38,854 bases of DNA from Pricia antarctica (GTDB lineage Bacteria > Bacteroidota > Bacteroidia > Flavobacteriales > Flavobacteriaceae): the NCBI GenBank assembly GCA_011050085.1, contig DRGL01000020.1, positions 1 to 38,854 of the forward strand. The letters are read 5' to 3'. The position numbers were made by a program, and so were the translations under genes. The notes under the pieces were generated by a model. The model worked only from the letters and a program-made list of their open reading frames with translations, did no database searches and was not told the DNA's origin. Positions 1-6,918 of this stretch are shown in pieces. Numbering within the stretch: the first letter of the stretch is position 1; each line of letters starts with the position of its first letter.

Positions 1-2
1 AG

Positions 3-24
3 ACCTGCCTGCCGGCAGGCAGGT
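3..24. repeat. 22-bp perfect palindrome, copy 1
   Basis: A perfect inverted repeat built on half-site CCTGCCTGCC, flanked by one more A/T pair. It is GC-rich in an AT-rich genome and would fold as a strong hairpin. It sits inside the anticodon loop of the tRNA-like sequence. It resembles REP-type dispersed palindromes. Confidence 0.9.
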
Positions 25-65
25 TTCGGCTCTGAGGGTTGGGGGTTTGAATCCCTCCGCGGTCA
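24..65 (+). pseudogene. tRNA-Arg(UCG)-like 3' half, copy 1
   Basis: Positions 24-30 can be an anticodon loop TTTCGGC, giving anticodon TCG. Positions 31-35 are the 3' side of the anticodon stem. A five-pair T stem (41-45 with 53-57) closes a TTTGAAT loop, and 58-64 CGCGGTC could be the 3' acceptor strand with A65 as discriminator. The 5' half would lie before base 1, so I cannot tell whether this copy is a functional tRNA. In copy 2 the 5' half is visible and does not pair. Confidence 0.55.
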
Positions 66-67
66 CA

Positions 68-96
68 AAGGATCTTGCATCGCAAGGTCCTTTTTT
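68..96 (+). terminator. Hairpin terminator, repeat copy 1
   Basis: An 11-bp stem (68-78 with 82-92, one G-T pair) with a three-base ATC loop is followed by a run of T. It lies directly after the tRNA-like 3' half, as expected for a tRNA terminator, and before the GIY-YIG start at 108. Confidence 0.75.
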
Positions 97-107
97 ATTT
101 TCGGACT

Positions 108-347
108 ATGTTCTATGTTTATGTACTTTTGAGCGAGAAAGACGGTAGGCTCTATAAGGGCATCACGGGAGATATCGTAAAGAGGGTGAAACAACATAAT
201 CTGGGGCAGAACAGGTCGACAAGGGCATTTGGACCATGGAAGCTTGTCCATCGGGAAGAATTCGCCACTAGGCCCGAGGCAAGGTCCAGGGAGAAATTTT
301 TCAAATCGGGAGGCGGTAGGGAGTTCCTAAAGAATAAACTGGGTTGA
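108..347 (+). CDS. Small GIY-YIG nuclease-domain protein, copy 1
   Basis: This 79-residue protein is almost entirely one GIY-YIG domain of the small UPF0213/YhbQ type. The YVYVL strand stands for the GIY motif and LYKGIT for YIG. KRVKQHN holds the usual helix arginine, and the SREKFFK segment supplies the conserved glutamate region. An upstream in-frame ATG at 75 is possible but lies inside the terminator hairpin, so I place the start at 108. The family cuts or binds DNA through a single metal site. The duplicated setting beside palindromes and tRNA fragments suggests a mobile-element role rather than housekeeping repair. That role is inference. Confidence 0.85.
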   Translation: MFYVYVLLSEKDGRLYKGITGDIVKRVKQHNLGQNRSTRAFGPWKLVHREEFATRPEARSREKFFKSGGGREFLKNKLG

Positions 348-355
348 TATAAATG

Positions 356-439
356 TACGGCTGGATAGCGCATCAGACCTGCCTGCCGGCAGGCAGGTTT
401 CGGCTCTGAGGGTTGGGGGTTTGAATCCCTCCGCGGTCA
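356..439 (+). pseudogene. tRNA-Arg(UCG)-like sequence split by the palindrome, copy 2
   Basis: A 5' remnant (356-377) contains a GGATAGCGCA D-arm-like stretch and TCAGA (373-377). After it comes the palindrome, then TTTCGGC (398-404) and TCTGA (405-409). Leaving out the 20 bases at 378-397 gives a perfect five-pair anticodon stem with a seven-base loop and anticodon TCG. The T arm and 3' acceptor strand (CGCGGTC, 432-438) look intact. The 5' acceptor strand and part of the D stem are missing or changed, so this copy should not make a functional tRNA. Confidence 0.6.
377..398. repeat. 22-bp perfect palindrome, copy 2
   Basis: Identical to copy 1. It lies between the 5' and 3' sides of the anticodon stem of the tRNA-like sequence, at the border of the two tandem units. 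Confidence 0.9.
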
Positions 440-441
440 CA

Positions 442-470
442 AAGGATCTTGCATCGCAAGGTCCTTTTTT
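442..470 (+). terminator. Hairpin terminator, repeat copy 2
   Basis: Same 11-bp stem, ATC loop and T run as at 68-96, shifted by 374 bases. It lies between the tRNA-like 3' half and the second GIY-YIG gene. Confidence 0.75.
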
Positions 471-481
471 ATTTTCGGATT

Positions 482-721
482 ATGTTCTATGTTTATGTGC
501 TTCGTAGCGAGAAAGACGGTAGGCTCTATAAGGGCATCACGGGAGATATCGTTAAGAGGGTGAAACAACATAATCTGGGGCAGAACAGGTCGACAAGGGC
601 ATTTGGACCATGGAAGCTTGTCCATCGAGAAGAATTCGCCACTAGGCCCGAGGCAAGGTCCAGGGAGAAATTTTTCAAATCGGGAGGCGGTAGGGAGTTG
701 CTAAAGAATAAACTGGGTTGA
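482..721 (+). CDS. Small GIY-YIG nuclease-domain protein, copy 2
   Basis: A 79-residue duplicate of the gene at 108-347. It keeps the YVYVL and LYKGIT core motifs and the SREKFFK region. I see two coding differences from copy 1: Leu to Arg after YVYVL, and Phe to Leu near the C-terminus. Both copies are open and undamaged, so the duplication is recent, being corrected by gene conversion, or under selection. Start chosen downstream of the terminator hairpin, as for copy 1. Confidence 0.85.
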   Translation: MFYVYVLRSEKDGRLYKGITGDIVKRVKQHNLGQNRSTRAFGPWKLVHREEFATRPEARSREKFFKSGGGRELLKNKLG

Positions 722-729
722 TATAAATG

Positions 730-813
730 TACGGCTGGATAGCGCATCAGACCTGCCTGCCGGCTGGCAGGTTTCGGCTCTGAGGGTTGGTGGTTTGAAT
801 CCTGTTGAGGTCA
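730..813 (+). pseudogene. tRNA-Arg-like sequence split by the palindrome, copy 3 (degenerate)
   Basis: The 5' remnant and the anticodon stem match copy 2, but the T arm has changed: GGTGG faces CCTGT, which no longer pairs well, and the acceptor reads TGAGGTC instead of CGCGGTC. No GIY-YIG gene follows. This copy marks the decayed downstream end of the array. Confidence 0.5.
751..772. repeat. 22-bp palindrome, copy 3 (one mismatch)
   Basis: Same element as at 3-24 and 377-398, with one A to T change in the second half-site (CTGGCAGG), which breaks one pair of the stem. Confidence 0.85.
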
Positions 814-827
814 CTATTAACATCGAG

Positions 828-854
828 CCACTTCCAAAAGATGTGGTTTTTTTT
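828..854 (+). terminator. Possible terminator after the tRNA/GIY-YIG array
   Basis: CCAC (828-831) pairs with GTGG (843-846), with further TC/GA pairs across a T-T mismatch, and is followed by eight T. The stem is short, so strength is uncertain. Confidence 0.4.
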
Positions 855-1447
855 CTAAAAATTCAATCTGAAAACTGAGAACTTTTGAGTTGAACGAATA
901 GGATAGATGATACGTTCGATTTGTTATTTATGAACAAATAGCTTTAAGCTTATATTAGTCTACAGTTTTACCTAGAAGTCTTTCTTTACGTTACCCTTTA
1001 TTTTTTATAATTACCTCCTAAACGTCTAACTGGAAGCATATTCAATATTGATTGCGTAATAGCTATAACCAAATAATTATTGGAAGTATTCTTAAAATTG
1101 TGGGAGTATGCCGTAATCCACTTAGATGTAATTATATCCTGATGTGTTATTCACTCCCTCCGCTTTAAGCAAATTTAGTTGCATTTTAACAAAAATAATC
1201 AAGTGCCTAATGAAGGCTAAAAATCCTGCGGTGGACAGCGATTCCCTTTAAAAATGAGATATCAGTAAAATTCTCCTAATTATGTAGTCTTTTTCTATTC
1301 TTTTCAAGAAAGTAAGATATTTTATAGAATTAAAAAAGGACTGATACCAAAAGCATATAAGTCCCTTATTGAAATGTCTTCGATTTTTCTATTCATAAGC
1401 TCTTTACAGCATTTATGCACTCTCGGGAGAAAAATAGAAATAAACCG
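855..1447. other. Gene-poor intergenic stretch
   Basis: AT-rich sequence of about 590 bases. I see no convincing ORF, RNA gene, repeat or strong hairpin in it. Confidence 0.5.
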
Positions 1448-1591
1448 TTACGAAGGTTTTATATGAACTCCGGTTTTTTCAGAAGCGATATCAAGATTAT
1501 CGCCTTCTTTTGTTACAGGTTTAACCTTCTCAGATGGCATTTGATTTTTTGCGCCATCCGGTTTTTTTGAACTACTCATATTGTCTGCCAT
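1448..1591 (-). CDS. Possible small hydrophilic protein, 47 aa
   Basis: An ATG at 1591 opens a 47-residue frame ending in TAA at 1448. The start reads MADNMSSSKKPDG and the end TGVHIKPS. The peptide is rich in Lys, Ser and Asp, with no TM segment and no cysteine. Codon use looks ordinary for the window, and an open frame of this length is rare in such AT-rich sequence. I do not recognise a family. It is divergent from the gene at 1697, about 105 bases away, so the two may share a promoter region. It may be a chance frame. Confidence 0.4.
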   Translation of the reverse strand: MADNMSSSKKPDGAKNQMPSEKVKPVTKEGDNLDIASEKTGVHIKPS

Positions 1592-1696
1592 AACTAAAAA
1601 TTTTGAATTTTATATTCTATATTAGTCAAATAGATGCAATAAAGCAAATTTGTATACTCATTTAGAGGATTGTATGCGAAACTGATTATTAAACTG

Positions 1697-3769
1697 ATGA
1701 ATCTTAACCAGTTTTTAAATGAATGTCAAGAAAAAGGTGTTCTAAAATACCTATCTATATATATTGTTTCAAGTTGGGTTTTCCTGCAAGTCGTATCAGT
1801 AATTTCTGACCCTTTAAAACTTCCAAAAGCTACCATTACCTATTCCCTATTGTTCTTATTGATCGGCCTTCCATTTTATATCTTTCTCTTGTGGAAATAT
1901 CAGATTAAACCATTAAATAAGAAAGCAGTTTCCGAATTATCGCATGAAGAAGATTTAGGTAGCGCATCATCAAAATCTGCCATCGAACTTAATCCTGATA
2001 ATGAATCTTTTGTGACGGCAAAAAGCTTTAATAAAAGCTTTCAGAAAATATACTTTATAGTTTTAGGCATTATTGGTATAATCGCAATTTCAGTTGCCGG
2101 TTTAATTATTAATACAGCCATAACTACAAGTGAGAATCTGAAGGTTTCAAATGCCTTTTTGGAAACCAAGGCAAGTGATAAAATCGCGATATTAACATTT
2201 GACAATAACACCGCTGATGAAAAATATGACATTGTTGGTAAGATGGCCGTTGATTGGATTATGCACGGAATTACTGAAAATAGATTGGCCCAAGTAATTT
2301 CGCCGAAAATTATAGATGACTATTCCAAAGTATTAAAGGCCTCAATGCTTCCTTCCGCTAACGATAGTGTGGTAACGAATTACCTAAAGCCTTCCAAAAT
2401 TATTATGGGAGATTTTTATTTAAAGGGCGACCGTTTACTATTACAGTCTTCGATAACCGATGCAAATATGGACCGGACACTTATTGCTTTCAAACCCATT
2501 GATTGCGATGCCAAATCTCCTTTAGAGTGTATCGAGGCTTTGAAACAACGTATCTTAGGCTTTTTGGTTACGGAGTCTAAACCTTTAGATAATCTTCAAG
2601 AATCCCCGCCTAATTTTGAGGCTTACCAAAACCTCCTATTAGCCAAAAATAATTATGATAACAACGATGAATACCTTCGTTATGTAAATGCCGCAATAGC
2701 TGCAGATAACAATTATTATGAGGCTAAGGTTAACCGTTTGGCCCACTACTATAATTTGGGTGAATACCGGGTTGCCGACTCATTGCTCAAAGTACTGTCG
2801 AAAGAGACTAGTACCAACGAGAGACAACTAAATAATCTCAAAATTTATCAAGCCCTTCTTCAAGGTAACAATAGAAATATTTACCGCTATTTAAAAAAAG
2901 AATACGCAATAAATCCCTTCGACTTGGAAACCAACTCAAGTTTCATGACCGTAGCCAAACAATTTGTGAATCGGCCTGAAGATGTTGGAAAGATTTACGA
3001 TGAAATTTCGATGAAGGGGATGGATGTGATAGATTGTGAATATTGTTCATATAGATATCTCATTAAGGCACTCGCCGATATTCAGTTGGGAAAGTTAGAT
3101 TCGGCGATTACGTTAGTCAAGCCATTTGCCAAAACAAAGGGAAAGGAAAGATTGAAAGAGGTTTTGCTAAAGGCTTATGTACAATCCGGTAAATCAGCTA
3201 AGGCCGTAAAGAGTTTACTGGTCAATTTCAATCATGTGGTTAGTAAGGATGCCTGGCGTAGGTTGATGCTATCCACTGGTAAGGAATACCTGCTAAAAAA
3301 CAAACCTGATTTAGCAAAATATTATTGGAATCAACTGATTACCTCTTTTCCACAAGCTGCCTCAACTGGAGAAGATTTACAGTTGCTTGCTCACGCCTTT
3401 TTCTATGATGAAAAGTATACCCAAGCCATAACAAATTATGAAAAATTATTAGTTATAGATTCCATCGGAAAGACGGAAAGTTACGCCAATCTAGCAATAG
3501 CCTATCAAAAAATCAAAAAGCCAAATAGAGCCGAATCGGTACTACAAAAACTTCAAAATAAAAGGGGCAACTACGACTATGGCAATGTCGACTATGCCCT
3601 AGCTAGATACCACGCTGCACTTTCCGACGATAAAGAGGCTATAGACTACCTATATAGAGCGGTAGCTTCTGGCAAAAGATATAATCTAGATGCCTATCAA
3701 AATGAAATTCTTTTCAAGCCTTATCTAGCAAGTGATGATTTTGAAAAGATAATGAGTTTTTGGAAATAA
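1697..3769 (+). CDS. Membrane protein with FlgO/TolB-like domain and TPR repeats
   Basis: The 690-residue protein starts FLNECQEKGVLKYLSIY and continues into a first TM (about 17-37), the N-terminal hydrophobic module seen in many TPR signalling proteins and adenylate-cyclase-like proteins. A second TM lies at about 48-66 and a third at about 118-139. Next comes a FlgO-like domain (about 161-290, opening DKIAILTFDNNTADEKYD), followed by TPR-like helical repeats to the end. The three TMs should leave the FlgO and TPR parts on one side of the inner membrane. An in-frame ATG at 1670 would add nine residues; I prefer 1697 because the conserved module begins there. It lies 92 bases before the caspase gene on the same strand, so co-expression is likely. 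Function unknown; a sensor or scaffold role is inference. Confidence 0.8.
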   Translation: MNLNQFLNECQEKGVLKYLSIYIVSSWVFLQVVSVISDPLKLPKATITYSLLFLLIGLPFYIFLLWKYQIKPLNKKAVSELSHEEDLGSASSKSAIELNPDNESFVTAKSFNKSFQKIYFIVLGIIGIIAISVAGLIINTAITTSENLKVSNAFLETKASDKIAILTFDNNTADEKYDIVGKMAVDWIMHGITENRLAQVISPKIIDDYSKVLKASMLPSANDSVVTNYLKPSKIIMGDFYLKGDRLLLQSSITDANMDRTLIAFKPIDCDAKSPLECIEALKQRILGFLVTESKPLDNLQESPPNFEAYQNLLLAKNNYDNNDEYLRYVNAAIAADNNYYEAKVNRLAHYYNLGEYRVADSLLKVLSKETSTNERQLNNLKIYQALLQGNNRNIYRYLKKEYAINPFDLETNSSFMTVAKQFVNRPEDVGKIYDEISMKGMDVIDCEYCSYRYLIKALADIQLGKLDSAITLVKPFAKTKGKERLKEVLLKAYVQSGKSAKAVKSLLVNFNHVVSKDAWRRLMLSTGKEYLLKNKPDLAKYYWNQLITSFPQAASTGEDLQLLAHAFFYDEKYTQAITNYEKLLVIDSIGKTESYANLAIAYQKIKKPNRAESVLQKLQNKRGNYDYGNVDYALARYHAALSDDKEAIDYLYRAVASGKRYNLDAYQNEILFKPYLASDDFEKIMSFWK

Positions 3770-3861
3770 AAGTCCATTGCTTTTGGAAGAGCTAAAGAAT
3801 TACGTTCTTGATTCAGAATAACTTCACAGTAAGCTATAGTTGATTTAATACATCGAAAATT

Positions 3862-5247
3862 ATGAACGACCGTAAAAATATGTACGCATTGATTATAGGC
3901 GTTGGAGATGACTTACCTTACACTATAGAGGACGCTAGTAAGATTCGAAATACATTGGTAGACCCAAATCTAATTGGCTATCCTGAAGAAAATGTTATTT
4001 TACTTACGGATAAAGCAGCCACAAGGCAGGGCATATTTGATGCCTTTGATCTGTTACAAAAGAAAACGGACGAAAATTCATCGGTGTTATTGTATTATTC
4101 GGGGCATGGCGGTAAATATGAGGACAAACATAAATTCTTTCTTCAACCGTATGGTATGACTGCGGAAAATTATAAAGATACATGGGTAAAGGCCGAAGAG
4201 CTCACTGAAAAAATTAATGCGTTAAAATCTAATAAATTGGTATTTCTATTAGATTGTTGCCACGCTGAGGGAATGACTCAAGAAGGGCTGAACAATATGC
4301 AGGGTCTAGCGCAAAAATTGAACGATACGGGCGGCATGTGGGTCATCTCGGCTTGTCAAGACGATCAAAAATCATGGAGACTTCCCCACCAAGCCAACAG
4401 CTTGTTTACCGAATGTGTATTGGAAGTACTGGCGGGTAGACACAAATTCCCTTTTATAGACCCTAATGTCACCATAACAGATGTGGTAGAATATATTTTT
4501 GAGGAGGTTCCAAAAAGGGCGTCCGCATCTAAAGATAAGTATGGAAATCAAATCGAACAGACCCCGTTCGCTAAATTTCAGATGTCTGAAAATGTTGTCT
4601 TGAGCACTTTTCCGAAGAATATTGAGACACATGAAGCCATTATCAAGAACTTGGAACCCAGGTTGGATGCTTTAGATGAACGTAATCTACTTAGATTATT
4701 AAGTGCTATGGAAGCTGTAGGTCGAACCGATGAGGCTATAGTGATTTTAGAAAATCATGATAGAACCCAAGCGGATGCCGATTTATTAAATGCCCTCGGT
4801 GATCTATACAAAGGCAAATATATAAATAGTAACGAAGAGCATTTTGGTCAGGCCGCCCTGAAGTGTCATGAGCATGGCTTGGAATTAGCTGTCAGTGACG
4901 AAGATGACGAACAGATATATTTAAATGCCATAAACTTGGCATTTTTGTATCTGATGTTAGATCTTAATAAAAAGCAGATGCGGGCTTATGCCCAGCAGGC
5001 GTTCGATGTTGCCGATTCCTATTTTTACCCTAGCGTTGAAAAATCCGGAACCATGGGTGAAGCTCTGATCTATCTAAATCAATTGGATAAGGCGAAAATA
5101 TATTATGTAAAGGTTTCGGAAGAAGGAGGAATTCGTTCAAAAATGAAGATATACACCGATGCTCAAAAAGCATTCTCAATTTTATATAATGATAATCCAA
5201 ACGACGATTTCTTACTTTTCTTGAAAGAAAAGTTGCTGTCTTCGTAG
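3862..5247 (+). CDS. Caspase-like (C14) protease with C-terminal TPR region
   Basis: This 461-residue soluble protein opens with a caspase fold: ALIIGVGDD (9-17), then the catalytic histidine in YYSGHGG (His82), and LLDCCHAEG with the catalytic cysteine (probably Cys133, matching the DSCHSG site of metacaspases). The protease domain covers about 1-250. Residues about 270-460 are TPR-like helices, which commonly bind partner proteins. There is no signal peptide or TM, so it acts in the cytosol. Prokaryotic caspase homologues are Arg/Lys- or other-specific proteases, and several take part in regulated cell death. The neighbours are three membrane proteins of unknown function, which makes a membrane target or regulator plausible. 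The substrate is unknown. Confidence 0.85.
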   Translation: MNDRKNMYALIIGVGDDLPYTIEDASKIRNTLVDPNLIGYPEENVILLTDKAATRQGIFDAFDLLQKKTDENSSVLLYYSGHGGKYEDKHKFFLQPYGMTAENYKDTWVKAEELTEKINALKSNKLVFLLDCCHAEGMTQEGLNNMQGLAQKLNDTGGMWVISACQDDQKSWRLPHQANSLFTECVLEVLAGRHKFPFIDPNVTITDVVEYIFEEVPKRASASKDKYGNQIEQTPFAKFQMSENVVLSTFPKNIETHEAIIKNLEPRLDALDERNLLRLLSAMEAVGRTDEAIVILENHDRTQADADLLNALGDLYKGKYINSNEEHFGQAALKCHEHGLELAVSDEDDEQIYLNAINLAFLYLMLDLNKKQMRAYAQQAFDVADSYFYPSVEKSGTMGEALIYLNQLDKAKIYYVKVSEEGGIRSKMKIYTDAQKAFSILYNDNPNDDFLLFLKEKLLSS

Positions 5248-5515
5248 AGGTATAAATATAAATTGTAATCTATGTTATGAAAAAATAGTTTTATCGAGTG
5301 AAAAATCAATCATTATGTTAAAAAATTAGATTTAATAATAGTTCAATCAAAATTAATTACTACTTTCATTAAGGATTTTGCCAACCAGCCAAATCTTCAA
5401 GACCTAAATTATCTCCCCCGATTAGTTTATTTTCTAAGCCCGAATACTATCGATTTGTGATTTTTACTTCAGTGTAAAATTTCAATACTTCGTATCGTAT
5501 GTAAATATCTTATTT

Positions 5516-5944
5516 ATGGAACATACTGCATTGACCCAAGAGCAACTAATTCCCTTGCAAGATATTAAAGAGGGAATTCAGTTGTATAAAAAGGAAATGG
5601 AATCCCAAATCAGGGCAGCCAAAATAAATACAGGTATTGGTATAGGTATAGCCTTGCTTATGCTGGTTTTTTTTGTATTACAGCCTGAATTATTGAGAAA
5701 ATTTACGGAACAAATAAAAGAGCTCACTGCGAATATGGACATCATGGGTATTGCTGTTGGGGAAGGTCTTCCCATGATTTTCGGTCTGAAATCACTGAAC
5801 AGCTCCAAAGAAAAAAAGAAAAGGTTGGATGGAATCAGGGTCTTTGAGAAGAGGGTTGCAAGAATGGAAGAAGGTATAGTACCGAATAGCCAAGAACACA
5901 TTCTTGCACTGGAAGAGGATTTTGAGCTTTATGCCGTTATCTAA
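5516..5944 (+). CDS. Small membrane protein with two hydrophobic segments
   Basis: A 142-residue protein I do not recognise. An amphipathic N-terminal helix (about 10-36) leads into a clear TM (about 38-58, IGIGIALLMLVFFVL). A second, weaker hydrophobic segment (about 74-92) is rich in Gly and Ile. A Lys/Arg-rich tail (SSKEKKKRLDG and onward) ends the protein, likely cytosolic. It ends 16 bases before the next gene, so these two form an operon. A 268-base gap separates it from the caspase gene. Size and topology would suit a small effector or anchor, but nothing in the sequence proves this. Confidence 0.7.
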   Translation: MEHTALTQEQLIPLQDIKEGIQLYKKEMESQIRAAKINTGIGIGIALLMLVFFVLQPELLRKFTEQIKELTANMDIMGIAVGEGLPMIFGLKSLNSSKEKKKRLDGIRVFEKRVARMEEGIVPNSQEHILALEEDFELYAVI

Positions 5945-5960
5945 AATTTAAACCACTACC

Positions 5961-6599
5961 ATGAGCAACATTCGTGAAAAAATCGAAGAAGTAAAAAAGG
6001 CGGCTAAAAAAAGCCGACGTATCAATAACATCCTTTGGTTTTTTGTGGTTGGTCTCGTAGGTCTGGCATTTTATCTGGCCTACATCGCCAGCTTGGCAAC
6101 TGAAAGAGCCATTGAACAAGAGCAAATCGCATTGTATACGGCCACTAGAAACGATTCACTGATGACTGTAGCGGTTGATTCCAAACAGAAAATATTGGCT
6201 GTTATAGAGGAAGCGGATTCCGACCTGTGGGAACAAGCGAAAAAGGCAAATTCGGTAGATTCTTATTCGTTTTACCTGAAAGTTACTGAAGGCAAAAAGC
6301 GGAATGAGGAAGTAAAGAAAGCTATAAATGAACTTTTTGATGATGAAGGTTACGTTCAGCTTGTCGATTCGAATGGGCGTACAAAGTTTTTTGAAGAAAA
6401 AGTGAAATCCGATTTAGGTGATTTTTATGTCGCGTTGCAGGATAGAAACGTCAATACAGGCGTCATAGGTCATTCCGACTTTCCCAGAGCAGGGGATAAA
6501 AGAGGCTTTAGTATAAAAAAAGGCCAAGCGGTCAAGGTGCTTCAGGAGTTTCAAAGTGGAAATTCCCTTTGGGCCAAAATTGGTTTTAAGAATAGGTAG
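5961..6599 (+). CDS. Single-TM protein with C-terminal SH3-like domain
   Basis: A 212-residue protein. A basic N-terminus (KKAAKKSRR) precedes one TM (about 22-45). Residues about 88-125 contain WEQAKKANSVDSYSFYLK, then a Gly and KAINEL. This W-A-S-Y-YL-G-A-L pattern is common in proteins that accompany caspase-like peptidases and TPR proteins. The C-terminal 40 residues (KGQAVKVLQ to LWAKIGF) look like a bacterial SH3 domain. The protein is probably anchored in the inner membrane with the large part outside the cytosol, though topology is uncertain. It is in one operon with the 142-aa gene. The shared pattern supports a link to the caspase gene, but function is unknown. Confidence 0.7.
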   Translation: MSNIREKIEEVKKAAKKSRRINNILWFFVVGLVGLAFYLAYIASLATERAIEQEQIALYTATRNDSLMTVAVDSKQKILAVIEEADSDLWEQAKKANSVDSYSFYLKVTEGKKRNEEVKKAINELFDDEGYVQLVDSNGRTKFFEEKVKSDLGDFYVALQDRNVNTGVIGHSDFPRAGDKRGFSIKKGQAVKVLQEFQSGNSLWAKIGFKNR

Positions 6600-6918
6600 C
6601 GGCTAAAGAGATTATTACGATTGAGGTATTCCTAAACCATTAACCTCATTTTAAATAAGAATTTCTCCTAATTTTCTGTTTCAAACTATTTTAAATCGGT
6701 ATGTAGCTGAGAAAGCATTTTATAGTGTATTTCAGGTTTGCGGTTGATACTATTTGAAAGTAATTCAGTCAACACGAGAAGCAGTTGTAGTAGAAGTAGA
6801 GTTACATTTCTAATTTGATTTTTTTAAACCAGAGCTTTCTTACTCATTTTGAAGCTGCCTATTAGCATCTTTCCTGACAGTTATTTTTAGTTTCTTATCT
6901 GTTCTCTTTGTAAAAAAT
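6600..6918. other. Intergenic region between convergent genes
   Basis: About 320 AT-rich bases between the end of the SH3-like gene and the end of sbcC. A weak stem (TGAGGT near 6623 with ACCTCA near 6645, long loop) could be a poor terminator. I see no gene here. Confidence 0.45.

Larger units (their letters stand above)
1..748 (+). repeat. Tandem direct repeat, two 374-bp units
   Basis: Positions 1-374 and 375-748 are the same unit twice in direct orientation. I count about eight base differences, roughly 98% identity. Each unit holds, in order, a 22-bp palindrome, a tRNA-like 3' half, a hairpin with a T run, a GIY-YIG nuclease gene and a short tRNA 5'-half remnant. A third unit starts at 749 but stops after its tRNA-like part (about 813) and is more diverged. 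The array probably continues upstream, since base 1 falls inside a unit. Confidence 0.95.

Noticed and set aside
75-107. Longer N-terminus of the first GIY-YIG gene from the ATG at 75
   Set aside because: This ATG lies in the terminator hairpin, and the added residues are not part of the domain. The same applies to 449-481 in copy 2.
3-772. CRISPR-like array
   Set aside because: Three palindromic repeats at equal 374-base spacing, but the spacers are nearly identical to each other and carry a gene. This is a tandem duplication.
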